Shown: positions 8,472 to 17,638 of the stretch, piece by piece
Layout of the letters: the number at the start of each line of letters is the position of its first letter
Numbering within the stretch: the first letter of the stretch is position 1
Source: Thiobacillus sp.
GTDB taxonomy: Bacteria; Pseudomonadota; Gammaproteobacteria; Burkholderiales; Thiobacillaceae
Assembly: GCA_021166845.1 (NCBI GenBank)
Contig: JAJPEP010000052.1
Location: forward strand, 1-64,000
DNA length: 64,000 nucleotides
Direction: 5' to 3'
Notes under the pieces: model-generated
Database searches by the model: none
The model's input: only the letters and a program-made list of their open reading frames with translations
Told to the model about the DNA's origin: nothing
Position numbers and translations under genes: made by a program

Positions 8472-10502
8472 TCATGAGAGCTTTTTCCGCAACAAGTTGC
8501 GAAGGTAACCCTGACGCCAGAAGGTGTTGCGATATCCAAAAATGAGTTCCGGGTAGCTAAGCGGATTCCATATGCTCCCCTGTGGCTTACCGATAAAACG
8601 AGGTACCGCCACGCGCCCAAATCCCTCGGCGTGCTGGAGGCTGCCAAGGCGCATCGACTCCTCGGATGTTGGACGCACAAGCACGGCATGAAAATTTTTC
8701 ACCGCTTCCTCCGGCGGAACAATCGGAAGGGTTTGTCCCTGCCAAATAGCCAGATAATCATCAATGAAACGCATTGCCCCTGCTTGCATGGCGGAAGCTG
8801 CACCCCACCGCTCCGATTCAAAAGCAAAATCCGCAAAAACCGGTTCAACACCCGTCACGCCAGATCGGAAATTACATACACTGCCGTGCGGTGCTGAAAA
8901 AACCCACTCAAATAGCTCGACCGATGTTCTGATGGCTGCATGGAGCGTCTCCGGATATCCCGCCTCACAAAGATATCCATGCATGACCTGACCACGGTCG
9001 GCATAGCGCTTCGCCGGAGGGAACGTTCCCATGTAATAGCCGGCCAGCACGGTCGTCGCTCCCATCCGTCTGATCAGCCTATCCATGGCGTTTTGCAACG
9101 TGCCGTGCCATCCCAGATCGACGATCGCCATATGGCCGCCATCCAACAGGCCCTCTCCTTCAAAATATTGTTTGAGGGCGCCAAGTTCCGATTTCGCCCG
9201 CTCCAGCACGATATCACCCAGTTCTCGCAGCAGAGCGCGCAGACGTCCATATCCCACGGCGCCATCCACAACTTCATCCGGCGAGGAGAAACCAATTTTG
9301 GCAACGGCATCCAGGTGGCATTCAATGTCGATATCGATACGCGCCAAAAATTGCCGGGGCGACATGCGGCTCGTGCCGCTGACCAAAAAATCCAGTGCTT
9401 CTTCGTCGAGATTTTCGATCGCGGCCAGATTAAATGCCCGCCGGGATGCATAAAGATAATGGGTGCGCACCGCATGCTTCGCCCCGGTTTCAGGGCGAAG
9501 CATGCGGTCCACCACTTCCTTGATCAGGTAGCCATCTCGGGACAGAAAGTACACATCGCGGAATGAGTGCCGGCTCACTTCATGTACAAGCCAGGAGCCG
9601 AAACCCGCCAGCAAAGGGCCTACATGCTGGTATCCCCAATCCTTCCAAAAATCCGGACTTGAATCGACACTTCGCGTCGTGGCATCCGGGCTGGTGAAAT
9701 AGCGGGCGGCGATCAGGCCATTCACGATAGAACGAAACAGGCCGGCCTCAAGCGTACCCTGTTGCAGTGACGGCTGACTGGCACGGCGTCCCATCACCGG
9801 GTGGGTCTTGAAATGGGTTCCGCATTTTTCGTAGTGGATTGCCTGGATTCCGAGCGAACGCGCGCGCTTCACGTCCGAATCCGGATTGTCGCCCACGTGC
9901 AGCCATTTCCACGGCGCGATCTTGTGCGTGTCAAAAACTTTTTTGAACAATGATCCAGAAGCCTTCGTCTCTCGGCTGGTCGAAGACACCAGCAGAAAAT
10001 CGTACCCCCCGTAACCCGCCTGCTCCAACAGACCGGCCACCAGCGCTTCATCCAGATACATGTCAGAGATGAAGCCGATCTTCTTGCCGGCACGCTTGGC
10101 CTGTTCGAAAAGGCTTCCTACGAAAGGATTCCGCAATCCATGCGCCTGTTCAATTCCTTGTTCCAGCGCCATAAGCGCTTGCATGCGCGACTCGTCCAGT
10201 TCCAAGTGGACTGCCAAGCGGGCATGGATTTCCTCGAGACGTATCTCTACCCAACCATTTGTCTCCCAGGCATGACGCCTTGCCTCCTTTTCGGCCTGCT
10301 GCCGCGCTTCGGCGAAATCCGCAATTTCAAGCAAGCCGCATGGCAATATTCCTCTCGCCTTGGCCTCTATCCCGACATGCAGAAAGACGTCCTCCGGGCG
10401 AGCGACCCCTCTGACCAGGGCGGTATCGAAGACATCGAAGGTCACCAATTCAACTTCGCGCAGCTTGGCAGCAAAGCGGCGCTGTAACGAACCCAAGCCC
10501 AT
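8472..10502 (-). CDS. HAD-like domain fused to an uncharacterised C-terminal domain (paralogue 1)
   Basis: A 676-residue protein. Residues about 18-225 are HAD-like: VTFDVFDTALVR at the nucleophile (D23), FISDMYLDE as motif II, and VGDNPDSDVKRA as the last metal-binding motif. Residues about 290-600 form a second domain with FLSRDGYLIKEVVDRML, YLYASRRAF and AIVDLGWHGTLQNAM, which I cannot assign. The position two after D23 is Phe, not the Asp usual in HAD phosphatases. The ATG at 10502 shares one base with the previous stop (TGATG), so it is probably translationally coupled to the GT2 gene. A paralogue lies at 17866-19965. A role in glycan assembly is inferred from context. Confidence 0.7.
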   Translation of the reverse strand: MGLGSLQRRFAAKLREVELVTFDVFDTALVRGVARPEDVFLHVGIEAKARGILPCGLLEIADFAEARQQAEKEARRHAWETNGWVEIRLEEIHARLAVHLELDESRMQALMALEQGIEQAHGLRNPFVGSLFEQAKRAGKKIGFISDMYLDEALVAGLLEQAGYGGYDFLLVSSTSRETKASGSLFKKVFDTHKIAPWKWLHVGDNPDSDVKRARSLGIQAIHYEKCGTHFKTHPVMGRRASQPSLQQGTLEAGLFRSIVNGLIAARYFTSPDATTRSVDSSPDFWKDWGYQHVGPLLAGFGSWLVHEVSRHSFRDVYFLSRDGYLIKEVVDRMLRPETGAKHAVRTHYLYASRRAFNLAAIENLDEEALDFLVSGTSRMSPRQFLARIDIDIECHLDAVAKIGFSSPDEVVDGAVGYGRLRALLRELGDIVLERAKSELGALKQYFEGEGLLDGGHMAIVDLGWHGTLQNAMDRLIRRMGATTVLAGYYMGTFPPAKRYADRGQVMHGYLCEAGYPETLHAAIRTSVELFEWVFSAPHGSVCNFRSGVTGVEPVFADFAFESERWGAASAMQAGAMRFIDDYLAIWQGQTLPIVPPEEAVKNFHAVLVRPTSEESMRLGSLQHAEGFGRVAVPRFIGKPQGSIWNPLSYPELIFGYRNTFWRQGYLRNLLRKKLS

Positions 10503-11428
10503 CAACGCTTTTCTCTGGGGAACATCCGTGCCAACCGGCGTATCAAAAAATTACTTCTAAGCTTCTGCAAGACGCGCTCCATCGGCCAAAGCTGACGATG
10601 CAGAAGCTCAAAACTGCTTCCCAAATTAACCAAGAAACCCAATCCGGGTTTGCCTGTTTCCAGGTCACGGCGCAACAATTCATTACGGTAAAGATTTTCG
10701 TAGGCACGATGTTTCGCATCGGCGACAAACACCGTATTGCCATAATCCCCAGACTGGATCGTCGTTCGATGGTGATAATTCGCCAACAACTTGGGGACGA
10801 GGCCGATTTCGTAACGTGCACAAACCCGCAAGTGAAAATCCCAATCGCCCAGCACTGGCAGCTCCTCACGGAAACAACCGACTTCCTCCCAAACATCTCT
10901 CCGGAATAAAAATGAAATGGGCGGAAATGTATTCCCAGCCGCGAGGCGAAAAAGCGAGATCGAAGACATCCAGGCATTGAAAGGCTCGGCTTCGACCCGT
11001 CGCACGTCCTGCCCGTCCATTTCCTCGATGACACGCAAACTATGCGTGACGACTCCGCCATATGGACAATCAAGCTGCGGCTTGTTGGTCGAATCCATAA
11101 ACTCGACGCAACTCGCAAGAAAACCCGGCTCCCAGGAATCATCATCGTCATGAATCACCACGAATTCACTCGAGCATGCGCGGATGCCAATATTGGAAGC
11201 CGCCTCCATGCCCACCGAAGCAGGATTATTTATAACGACAATACGCCCCTTGTATGCGTCCAGATTCGGGGCCAAAACCCGATGGACTTCTTCGGCATCA
11301 CCGCCGTCATTGACGATAACGTGTGTCCAGTCGTGGAATTTCTGTTCGAGCACGCTATGTATGGCACGTTCAAGAAGAATGGCTCTATTTTTCGTACGCG
11401 TGACAACCGTGACTCGTGCCCGATTCAT
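10502..11428 (-). CDS. Glycosyltransferase family 2
   Basis: A 308-residue GT-A enzyme predicted to transfer a sugar from a nucleotide-sugar donor in the cytosol. Visible are the N-terminal TVVTRTKNRAILLERAIHSVL, the nucleotide-binding VNDGGD and the metal-binding HDDDDSW, followed by LGDWDFHLRVCARY in the acceptor half. The ATG overlaps the stop of the upstream GT2 gene by 4 bp (ATGA) and the stop overlaps the next ATG by 1 bp, so three genes form a tightly coupled unit. Sugar specificity cannot be read from the sequence. Confidence 0.85.
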   Translation of the reverse strand: MNRARVTVVTRTKNRAILLERAIHSVLEQKFHDWTHVIVNDGGDAEEVHRVLAPNLDAYKGRIVVINNPASVGMEAASNIGIRACSSEFVVIHDDDDSWEPGFLASCVEFMDSTNKPQLDCPYGGVVTHSLRVIEEMDGQDVRRVEAEPFNAWMSSISLFRLAAGNTFPPISFLFRRDVWEEVGCFREELPVLGDWDFHLRVCARYEIGLVPKLLANYHHRTTIQSGDYGNTVFVADAKHRAYENLYRNELLRRDLETGKPGLGFLVNLGSSFELLHRQLWPMERVLQKLRSNFLIRRLARMFPREKR

Positions 11429-12720
11429 TGATTTCTATTCCTTGATATTTTCAACGTCGCATTGGACAAAATTCTTGCGACCCTTCTGATTCGTGCGGTC
11501 AGCGTCCGACGATACTTTTCGCGCCACCAAGCAAGCTGCCGCTCAGTTTGTTCCAGCGTACTTTGAGTTTCATGTAGCGTACCTTGAACTTCATGTAGCG
11601 CTTGTCTCGTTTCCCACAACTTCTTTCCCACCCGATCTTGTCTCACCCTCATGCGTGCGAGTTGATTGCCCCGTTTTTGAGTCTCTTCCCACCATTTTGT
11701 CGTTTGACTTCTTTGCCAGCACAAATCCTCAACTGCCCTATCCTTATGCAGCAATGAGCCAACCCGGCTCATGATGCCCTCGTCGGAAAAACAATCATGG
11801 AACATCGGCATCGCGGAATCCGGTCTTCGACAATCGCCAGCTTCCGCCAGCACCAATAGAAGCACCAGCCTATCCGCCCCGTATGCCCGGAAATTCTCCA
11901 AAAGGTAGCCGAGCACCGCCAAAAATGCCGGGGAGTCATGACGCATGGCTTTCAGTTCATGGGTCAAGAGAAATTCCGCCAGCATCGCAGCAGTTTCCGC
12001 AACACTCGCCGCAGCGCTCTCCGCCAGGGTGTTGGCCGCATGAAACCGATAGCCAAGCAAGCTTTCCGGAATGACCTCGATGGGAAAGCGGTGACTCAGC
12101 CGCAGAAAAAAATCATGGTCATGGACATAACGAAAACGCCTGAACGTCCCAACCTGATCAATTACTTCACGGCGGCAAATGAGGTTCGAAGTCGTATGCA
12201 AATAATTGCGCGCCAACAACGACATCACCTGCAATTCATTGCGCTCCAATGTTTCTGCCGCCGTCCCCAAGCTTTTTGCAATGTCCGGGAAATCCGCCGC
12301 GAGCGAATCCGAATCCCTTACGACCCGGCCAGTTTTGTCAATAAAATCATAGCGGGTAAAACAAGCCCCCAAATGTTGGTTGGCCATCAGACATGAGATG
12401 GCTTTTTGCAGGCGCGCCGGATAATACACATCATCCGAATTGATAATGGCGATGAATTTTCCCCGCGCCAGCCCCAAGGCTTCGTTCAACGTGGCATGCG
12501 CGCCCTGGTTGGAATCATGCCGATAGCGGCGCAAACGATCGTCCTCGAATGACTGCAACACGTTCCACGTTGCGTCGGACGAGGCATCGTCGATGGCGAT
12601 GAGCTCAAGATTGCCATACGTCTGCCCCAGCACGCTCTCCACCGCTGCCCGAACATAGGACGCGTGGTTGTAGGCGGGCATCAGCACGCTTACAAGAGGG
12701 GTGGTGTGGGTGTTGGGCAT
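11425..12720 (-). CDS. Glycosyltransferase family 2 with C-terminal coiled coil
   Basis: A 431-residue protein with an N-terminal GT2 domain (LVSVLMPAYNHASYVRAAVE, AIDDASSDATW, the metal site INSDDVYYP) and a C-terminal coiled coil (about 345-420) with a short 7-residue repeat around TLHETQSTLEQTERQL, ending in a basic stretch. The first roughly 110 codons and about 20 bp of upstream DNA are nearly the same as those of the GT2 gene at 19982-21145, showing a segmental duplication or gene conversion; the rest differs. The coiled coil probably mediates self-assembly or membrane association (inference). Confidence 0.85.
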   Translation of the reverse strand: MPNTHTTPLVSVLMPAYNHASYVRAAVESVLGQTYGNLELIAIDDASSDATWNVLQSFEDDRLRRYRHDSNQGAHATLNEALGLARGKFIAIINSDDVYYPARLQKAISCLMANQHLGACFTRYDFIDKTGRVVRDSDSLAADFPDIAKSLGTAAETLERNELQVMSLLARNYLHTTSNLICRREVIDQVGTFRRFRYVHDHDFFLRLSHRFPIEVIPESLLGYRFHAANTLAESAAASVAETAAMLAEFLLTHELKAMRHDSPAFLAVLGYLLENFRAYGADRLVLLLVLAEAGDCRRPDSAMPMFHDCFSDEGIMSRVGSLLHKDRAVEDLCWQRSQTTKWWEETQKRGNQLARMRVRQDRVGKKLWETRQALHEVQGTLHETQSTLEQTERQLAWWREKYRRTLTARIRRVARILSNATLKISRNRNQ

Positions 12721-12745
12721 GGGGGCGCGTATTTTACCGATTCTG
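12430..12745 (-). repeat. Duplicated segment A: start of GT2 gene plus upstream DNA
   Basis: This stretch aligns without obvious gaps to 20850-21168, including the non-coding GCGCGTATTTTACCG just upstream of the start codon. By eye, roughly nine bases in ten agree. Similarity fades after about codon 110. Confidence 0.8.
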
Positions 12746-12801
12746 ACCGGTCCCTGCCCGGAGTCGCGCGACCGTTAATTTGATTTTCTGGGCCAGCTCC
12801 A

Positions 12802-13641
12802 TTATTCCCCCACGAAGCCGGGGCGCGATGCCTCCAGTTCAAAACCTCCGCCCACGGCATTTCTGGTAGAAACCGGAAGTTTTTGGGATAGATTAAAAAT
12901 TTCGCTATCCCATACGACTTCTCTCCCCGTACTTGTATCCCGCCAGAATCTTGCCAGTTCATCCAGCGTGAGCTGGCTGATTTTTTCCCTGTCTGTGTCG
13001 TCCAGGAATTTTGCCCCCGCCTGAATAATGCTGGCGATCCAGGCCAGATTCAACAGTGGCGAGAAATTGGGGGAAACCTCGATCCTTTCCACATCGAATT
13101 GCCTGAACCAGTAGCGCACACCATATTCCGTCGCATTGAAAAAATGGTGTGGCTCCATATGCAGCGGTTGCAGAAAAGCAGTATGGATGATCAGCTTTCC
13201 GCCTGGCTTTAACACGCGGAATATTTCCTGGCTCACGCGTAATGGATCGCTCAGATGCTCAAATACATTGAACGATGCGACCACGTCGAATGCGCCATCA
13301 GCAAAAGGCAGATTGTGCGCATCCACGGCAAGATCGCCATTCTTGTAGAGCAGGTAATCCACATTGATGATATTCGGCCTCGGCTTGACCGAATTTCCGG
13401 CGCCGAGATTCAGGCCGCGCTTGTGTTCGTCGGCCAGCAGTTCCGCAAATCGCCAGGGCACCTCGTGACTCTCGCCGCGTTCGATACCGTTGATCGCCTC
13501 ATTTTCGTACATCACTGGCTTGCCATGAATCACCCGGTATGCGTGCCCGCAGTGCGTACAGACAAGGCTGCTGCCCCGGTCGCTCAAGGCGATTTTCTGG
13601 CAGGCATTGCATTTGAGCAACGCGAGGAGTGAGTTTTCCAT
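12802..13641 (-). CDS. SAM-dependent methyltransferase with N-terminal zinc ribbon
   Basis: A 279-residue class I methyltransferase. Residues 10-33 contain C11-x2-C14 and CTHCGH, a Trm112-like zinc ribbon often found on methyltransferases of glycan clusters. The SAM-binding motif I is LNLGAGNSVKPR, the acidic strand-2 end is NVDYL, and the post-motif region reads FDVVASFNVFEHL and VLKPGGKLIIHTAF. The substrate is unknown; a sugar or glycan end methylation is plausible from the neighbourhood. It begins the five-gene minus-strand block that runs to 8472 and faces the divergent lipoprotein/subtilase pair. Confidence 0.82.
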   Translation of the reverse strand: MENSLLALLKCNACQKIALSDRGSSLVCTHCGHAYRVIHGKPVMYENEAINGIERGESHEVPWRFAELLADEHKRGLNLGAGNSVKPRPNIINVDYLLYKNGDLAVDAHNLPFADGAFDVVASFNVFEHLSDPLRVSQEIFRVLKPGGKLIIHTAFLQPLHMEPHHFFNATEYGVRYWFRQFDVERIEVSPNFSPLLNLAWIASIIQAGAKFLDDTDREKISQLTLDELARFWRDTSTGREVVWDSEIFNLSQKLPVSTRNAVGGGFELEASRPGFVGE

Positions 13642-13926
13642 AATCGGTTTCCGGGACGGTACGTCAAGAGCTCAAGCGCCCAAATTGCCCCCATCAGCCT
13701 TTGCTGCCGCAGTCCATTTGCGACACCAATGCGCTCGGTTAAATATCCTCCGCCGGCTATCCAGCGAGCCAGGATCGCTGCTGCCGGCAGTCATCACATC
13801 GAAATGACTGCCACGTCTACATGGTTGCATATCTTTACCCGTTTGCCCGCATCAAGTCATACTTGCCATAGAGGGGAAATACTCACCACACCTCGGCTTC
13901 CTGACAGCACTCATTTTTTTACGCGA
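13642..13926. other. Divergent intergenic region, no gene seen
   Basis: The 285 bp between the methyltransferase and the lipoprotein genes must hold both promoters. An open frame runs through it on the plus strand in phase with the lipoprotein, but it has no signal-peptide sense and no ribosome site. I could not identify convincing -35/-10 pairs. Confidence 0.5.
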
Positions 13927-14310
13927 ATGAAAATCGAAAGCTTTCGTCGTCCTCCAGTCGCAACATCATGGCTGCCGCGCTTGCTGGCGGCAGGGTCTAT
14001 CTGTGTCCTGTTCGGGGCTGCGGCCTGCTCATCACCCCCTGCTGCTTTACAGACGCCGTTCAGGATCCTGATTGAATTCAAGAAACCAGTCGACGGTGCC
14101 GCAAATAACCTGATATCGCGGCTGGAAACTCTATCTGATGTCTCAATCCGTTATGTGGCACCTGTATCCCCGACACTCCATGCGTATCTACTTGTCTGCC
14201 CGGTGGGTGGTCCGCCCTGCGATGCGGCGATACAAGCGCTGCGCAAGGACCCCGCTGTGCTGAGTATCTCCCCCGATCCATTGCGCAAGCCACTTCATAC
14301 ATCACCATGA
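13927..14310 (+). CDS. Small lipoprotein resembling a subtilase propeptide (I9-like)
   Basis: A 127-residue predicted lipoprotein. The N-terminus has a basic stretch, a hydrophobic helix and a lipobox-like FGAAAC. The mature part (RILIEFKKPVDGAANNLISRLETLSDVSIRYVAPVS in two pieces, then AIQALRKDPAVLSISPDP) has the beta-alpha-beta feel of subtilisin propeptide or I9 inhibitors. Its last codon overlaps the subtilase start (ATGA, 4 bp), so the two are almost certainly co-translated. A stand-alone inhibitor or folding helper for the protease is a reasonable inference; the similarity is by eye and weak. The ATG at 13927 is chosen because it directly precedes the signal sequence. Confidence 0.6.
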   Translation: MKIESFRRPPVATSWLPRLLAAGSICVLFGAAACSSPPAALQTPFRILIEFKKPVDGAANNLISRLETLSDVSIRYVAPVSPTLHAYLLVCPVGGPPCDAAIQALRKDPAVLSISPDPLRKPLHTSP

Positions 14311-16670
14311 TACAAAAGCGCCTGCTGACTGTCCTTGCCTTGTTCCTTGCGTTCGGGGCTCATCCCGCCATAAGCTTGGCTGAGGAAGGGCGCGTCATCG
14401 TGAAATACAGGCAGACACCTGACGCACTCAAGCATGCGCTGTCGCTCGACCAGACATCGAGGCTATCCGCACGCCTCGGTCTGGCCTTGCGGTCCGGCCG
14501 GCACATCAACGCACTGTCCCACGTGATCCGCGCCGCCGACGTTTCCTCCGAAGCACTGGCATCGCGTCTCAGCCAGGAAGCCGACGTGGAGTACGCGATT
14601 CCAGACCGCCTCCGCACGATCCGTTCGCTGCCCAATGATCCCCTGTTTTCGGGTCAATGGTATCTGCAGGCCACCGAGGCGGCGTCGATCCGGGCCACCG
14701 AGGCATGGGATCGGACCACCGGCTCGTCGAATGTGGTGGTAGCGGTGCTCGACACGGGCGTGCGTTTCGATCATCCAGATCTGCTCGCCAAGCTTTTGCC
14801 CGGGTATGACTTCATATCCGACGCGCCGAACGCGGGAGACGGCGATGGCCGCGACGTCGATGCAAGCGATCCCGGAGACTTCATTTCGGCCTCGGACGCC
14901 GAAGACCCAAACCTGCAGGCAGTGTGCGGCAGCGACCTCGTTCCGTATAACAGCAGCTGGCATGGCACCCGGGTTGCGGGCATTGTCGGCGCGGCAGGCA
15001 ACAACTCAGCCGGTATCGCCGGGACGAGTTGGGGCGCAAGGATTCTGCCGGTACGCGTGCTCGGGAAATGCGGCGGATTCGACTCGGACATCATGGCAGG
15101 CATGCGCTGGGCAGCGGGGCTGTCGGTGCCCGGTGTCCCAAACAACCCCAACCCGGCCAGGATCATCAACCTGAGTTTGGGTGGCAGCGGAAGTTGCACG
15201 TCCGCCTATGCGGACACCATCGCGGAGCTGGCAGGTCAGGGTGCGCTCGTCGTGGCGGCGGCCGGCAACGAAACCGGGCCAGTGGGCGCCCCCGGAAACT
15301 GTGCCGGCGTACTGGCGGTCGCCGGTGTGCGCCATGTGGGCACCAAAGTCGGCTACAGCAGCTTCGGGCCCGAGGTTTCGATCAGTGCCCCGGCGGGCAA
15401 CTGTGTGAATGCCTACGGCCCCTGCCTTTACAGCATCGATACGGCAACCAACCTGGGCGCGACCAGCCCGGCAGCGAACGGTTACACCGACGGATACAAC
15501 TACAACGTCGGGACCAGCTTTTCCACGCCCCAGGCAGCTGGCGTGGCCGCGCTGATGCTCTCGCTGAACCAGGCGCTGACCCCGGCGGACATCATCGCGC
15601 GCATCAAGCAGTCTGCCCGCGCCTTCCCAACCGAGAACACCTTGCCAACCTGCCCGAACGCCGCGACATCGGGCGACGCCGCGGGCCAGTGCAACTGCAC
15701 CACGGCCACCTGCGGCGCGGGAATTCTGGATGCGGCGGCGGCGGTCGCTGCCGTCTTACCCGCGACTACCGCGACCCAACCGAGCGCCATGAGCCTGCGC
15801 GATGCGATTTACCTTTACAACCAACCCTTTGATGGCAGAGGCGACAAGATTCTCGCGGGTGTGGATTGTGATGTCTTCCAACTGGTCATGGATGTCACCT
15901 CGGGCTACACCAACCTTGCCATGGGTCAGAGCAATACACTGGCCAACGCCATCGCCACACAGACCGCCTACCTGGACACCATCCAGAACACTGACGCCAT
16001 GTTCGCCTACGCGCTGTATCAGGATCAACCGGTGAAGACCTTCGTGTTCAACGACAAGAATAATCCATCCTCATCGGCCCAGATCGGCAGCGCGACCGTC
16101 TTCGGCTACTGCTACTCGACCAAGCCCACGGCCCACATCTATTTCCAGCAAAAGGACAGCTGCACCAACACGTATTCGGACGAGCACACGACCTCGTGCA
16201 CGGTCGCGGACAATGGCAGTGGCGGAGGATCAGGCAGTGAAGGCAGCCTGACCTTGCGGGATGCCATCTATCTGTATAACCAACCCTTGAACGGGAACGG
16301 CGACAAGATTCTGGCAGGAGAGAATTGCGATGTCTTCCAGCTGATCCTGGATGTGAATTCGGGCTACACCGACCTGGCCATGGCCCAGTCCGGCAGCCTC
16401 GATAACGCAATCGCCACCGGGCTTGCCTATCCGGATCGGATCCAGGGCTCGGCGACGATGTTTTCCTATGCGTTATACGAAAATCAACCGGTCAAGACGT
16501 TCGTGTTCAACGACAAGAACAACCCTGCGTCGTCGGCGCTAACCGGCACGGCCACAACCTTCGGTTATTGCTATTCGACCAACCCGAATGCCCGTGTATA
16601 TATCCGGGAAAAGGATACCTGCACGGATACCTATTCAAACGGACAGACCAGCGCGATTCCGGGATGTTGA
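14307..16670 (+). CDS. Secreted subtilisin-family (S8) protease with two C-terminal LRDAIYLY modules
   Basis: A 787-residue secreted serine protease. A signal peptide (about 1-25) is followed by a propeptide-like region (about 27-105) and an S8 catalytic domain with triad D149 (VLDTGVRFDHPD), H219 (SSWHGTRVAGI) and S404 (GTSFSTPQAAG). From residue 495 come two copies of a module of about 135 residues, each starting LRDAIYLYNQP and containing CDVFQL, a central FxYALY, FVFNDKNNP and FGYCYST. They are joined by a Gly/Ser linker (about 634-645). I do not recognise the module; the neighbouring convergent gene encodes a third copy. The type II secretion system at 50-60 kb is a plausible export route. 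Confidence 0.88.
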   Translation: MIQKRLLTVLALFLAFGAHPAISLAEEGRVIVKYRQTPDALKHALSLDQTSRLSARLGLALRSGRHINALSHVIRAADVSSEALASRLSQEADVEYAIPDRLRTIRSLPNDPLFSGQWYLQATEAASIRATEAWDRTTGSSNVVVAVLDTGVRFDHPDLLAKLLPGYDFISDAPNAGDGDGRDVDASDPGDFISASDAEDPNLQAVCGSDLVPYNSSWHGTRVAGIVGAAGNNSAGIAGTSWGARILPVRVLGKCGGFDSDIMAGMRWAAGLSVPGVPNNPNPARIINLSLGGSGSCTSAYADTIAELAGQGALVVAAAGNETGPVGAPGNCAGVLAVAGVRHVGTKVGYSSFGPEVSISAPAGNCVNAYGPCLYSIDTATNLGATSPAANGYTDGYNYNVGTSFSTPQAAGVAALMLSLNQALTPADIIARIKQSARAFPTENTLPTCPNAATSGDAAGQCNCTTATCGAGILDAAAAVAAVLPATTATQPSAMSLRDAIYLYNQPFDGRGDKILAGVDCDVFQLVMDVTSGYTNLAMGQSNTLANAIATQTAYLDTIQNTDAMFAYALYQDQPVKTFVFNDKNNPSSSAQIGSATVFGYCYSTKPTAHIYFQQKDSCTNTYSDEHTTSCTVADNGSGGGSGSEGSLTLRDAIYLYNQPLNGNGDKILAGENCDVFQLILDVNSGYTDLAMAQSGSLDNAIATGLAYPDRIQGSATMFSYALYENQPVKTFVFNDKNNPASSALTGTATTFGYCYSTNPNARVYIREKDTCTDTYSNGQTSAIPGC
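15789..16667 (+). repeat. Tandem coding repeat of the LRDAIYLY module in the protease
   Basis: Two in-frame units (about 15789-16203 and 16243-16667) encode clearly homologous modules: both have LRDAIYLYNQP, GDKILAG, CDVFQL, KTFVFNDKNNP and FGYCYSTxP. The DNA has diverged at many third positions, so the duplication is not recent. Confidence 0.85.
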
Positions 16671-16717
16671 CGGAATAGCCACGCACCCGGAATGTTCAGA
16701 CCATTGCCACAAACGGT

Positions 16718-17611
16718 TTATTGCAAGGTCATCGTCTGCGTGCAGCCAGAAAATGATGCGGTAATTGTGCCGGCCAGCTTGCCGCCCATTTTCTTCAGGC
16801 CGCTGACTGACACGTCGGGGTTGAATCCCGAACCGCAAACAGCCGTACCGCTCAGGTTGTAGCCAGACGCGCTGTCGCCGGAAAGTTTGTTCAGCGTAAA
16901 GTGGCAGGAATCAGTGCCTGTATAGCCTAGAAGGGTGAGGGTATTGCCGCTCTTCGTGACGTTGTAACTGGCGGCATAATTGCCATTGGCCGCTCCAAGA
17001 GCGGCGCACTGACTGCCGGGCGAACTGATGTAGATGCTTTGCGTATAAGCGCCGACCAGATCCGACATATCGTCGAGTTCAGACGTCGAATCGGAACCCG
17101 CACTCGGCACGCAGTTGGGGATCGTCCCAACATAGCCATCCGAGTATTTCACCGTGCACTTGTCTTCTTCATAAAAATAGACATAGGCGCCGGGCTTGGT
17201 CGAGTAACAGTAGCCAAATATCGTTCCCTCGCCTACCTGGGCGGATGACGTTGGGTTGTTCTTGTCGCCGAACCGGAAAAACTTGTCCGATTTATTTTGA
17301 TACAGCGCGTAGGAAAACATCGCTGCATTATCGTAAATCCGATCCGGGTAAACCAGGGCCGATGCGGCCAACTCGGTATCGTTATTACCCTGGAACATGG
17401 CCAGATCGGTAAAGCCCGATGTGGCATCCAGAACCAGCTGGAACACATCGCAGTTATAACCGCCGAGCACCTTGCTAGCCCGCGCGTCGACGTCCTGGTC
17501 ATACAAGTAGATGGCATCGCGCAGCGTCATGTCTCCGCTGATGAAATCCGCCGAAACATTCGCCGTGGCCAGCATGGCCGACAATCCAATCCCGAAAAGA
17601 CACTTTTTCAT
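16718..17611 (-). CDS. Secreted protein with one LRDAIYLY module and an unknown C-terminal domain
   Basis: A 297-residue predicted exported protein with signal peptide MKKCLFGIGLSAMLATANVS. Residues about 28-165 are a third copy of the module in the convergent protease (LRDAIYLYDQ, CDVFQLVLD, FSYALYQN, FGYCYSTKPG, DKCTVKYSDG). Residues about 180-297 are a different, Gly/Ser/Thr-rich region with four cysteines (SQCAALGAANGNY, DSCHFTLNKLSG, AVCGSGF, FSGCTQTM), likely beta-rich. No enzyme motif is seen. The second ATG (17611) is preferred because GGGG lies six bases ahead of it. Convergent with the protease 47 bp away. A partner, inhibitor or co-secreted surface protein is inferred from the shared module. 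Confidence 0.75.
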   Translation of the reverse strand: MKKCLFGIGLSAMLATANVSADFISGDMTLRDAIYLYDQDVDARASKVLGGYNCDVFQLVLDATSGFTDLAMFQGNNDTELAASALVYPDRIYDNAAMFSYALYQNKSDKFFRFGDKNNPTSSAQVGEGTIFGYCYSTKPGAYVYFYEEDKCTVKYSDGYVGTIPNCVPSAGSDSTSELDDMSDLVGAYTQSIYISSPGSQCAALGAANGNYAASYNVTKSGNTLTLLGYTGTDSCHFTLNKLSGDSASGYNLSGTAVCGSGFNPDVSVSGLKKMGGKLAGTITASFSGCTQTMTLQ

Positions 17612-17638
17612 GCTCATCCCCTTGCCGAGTTGATTGGA

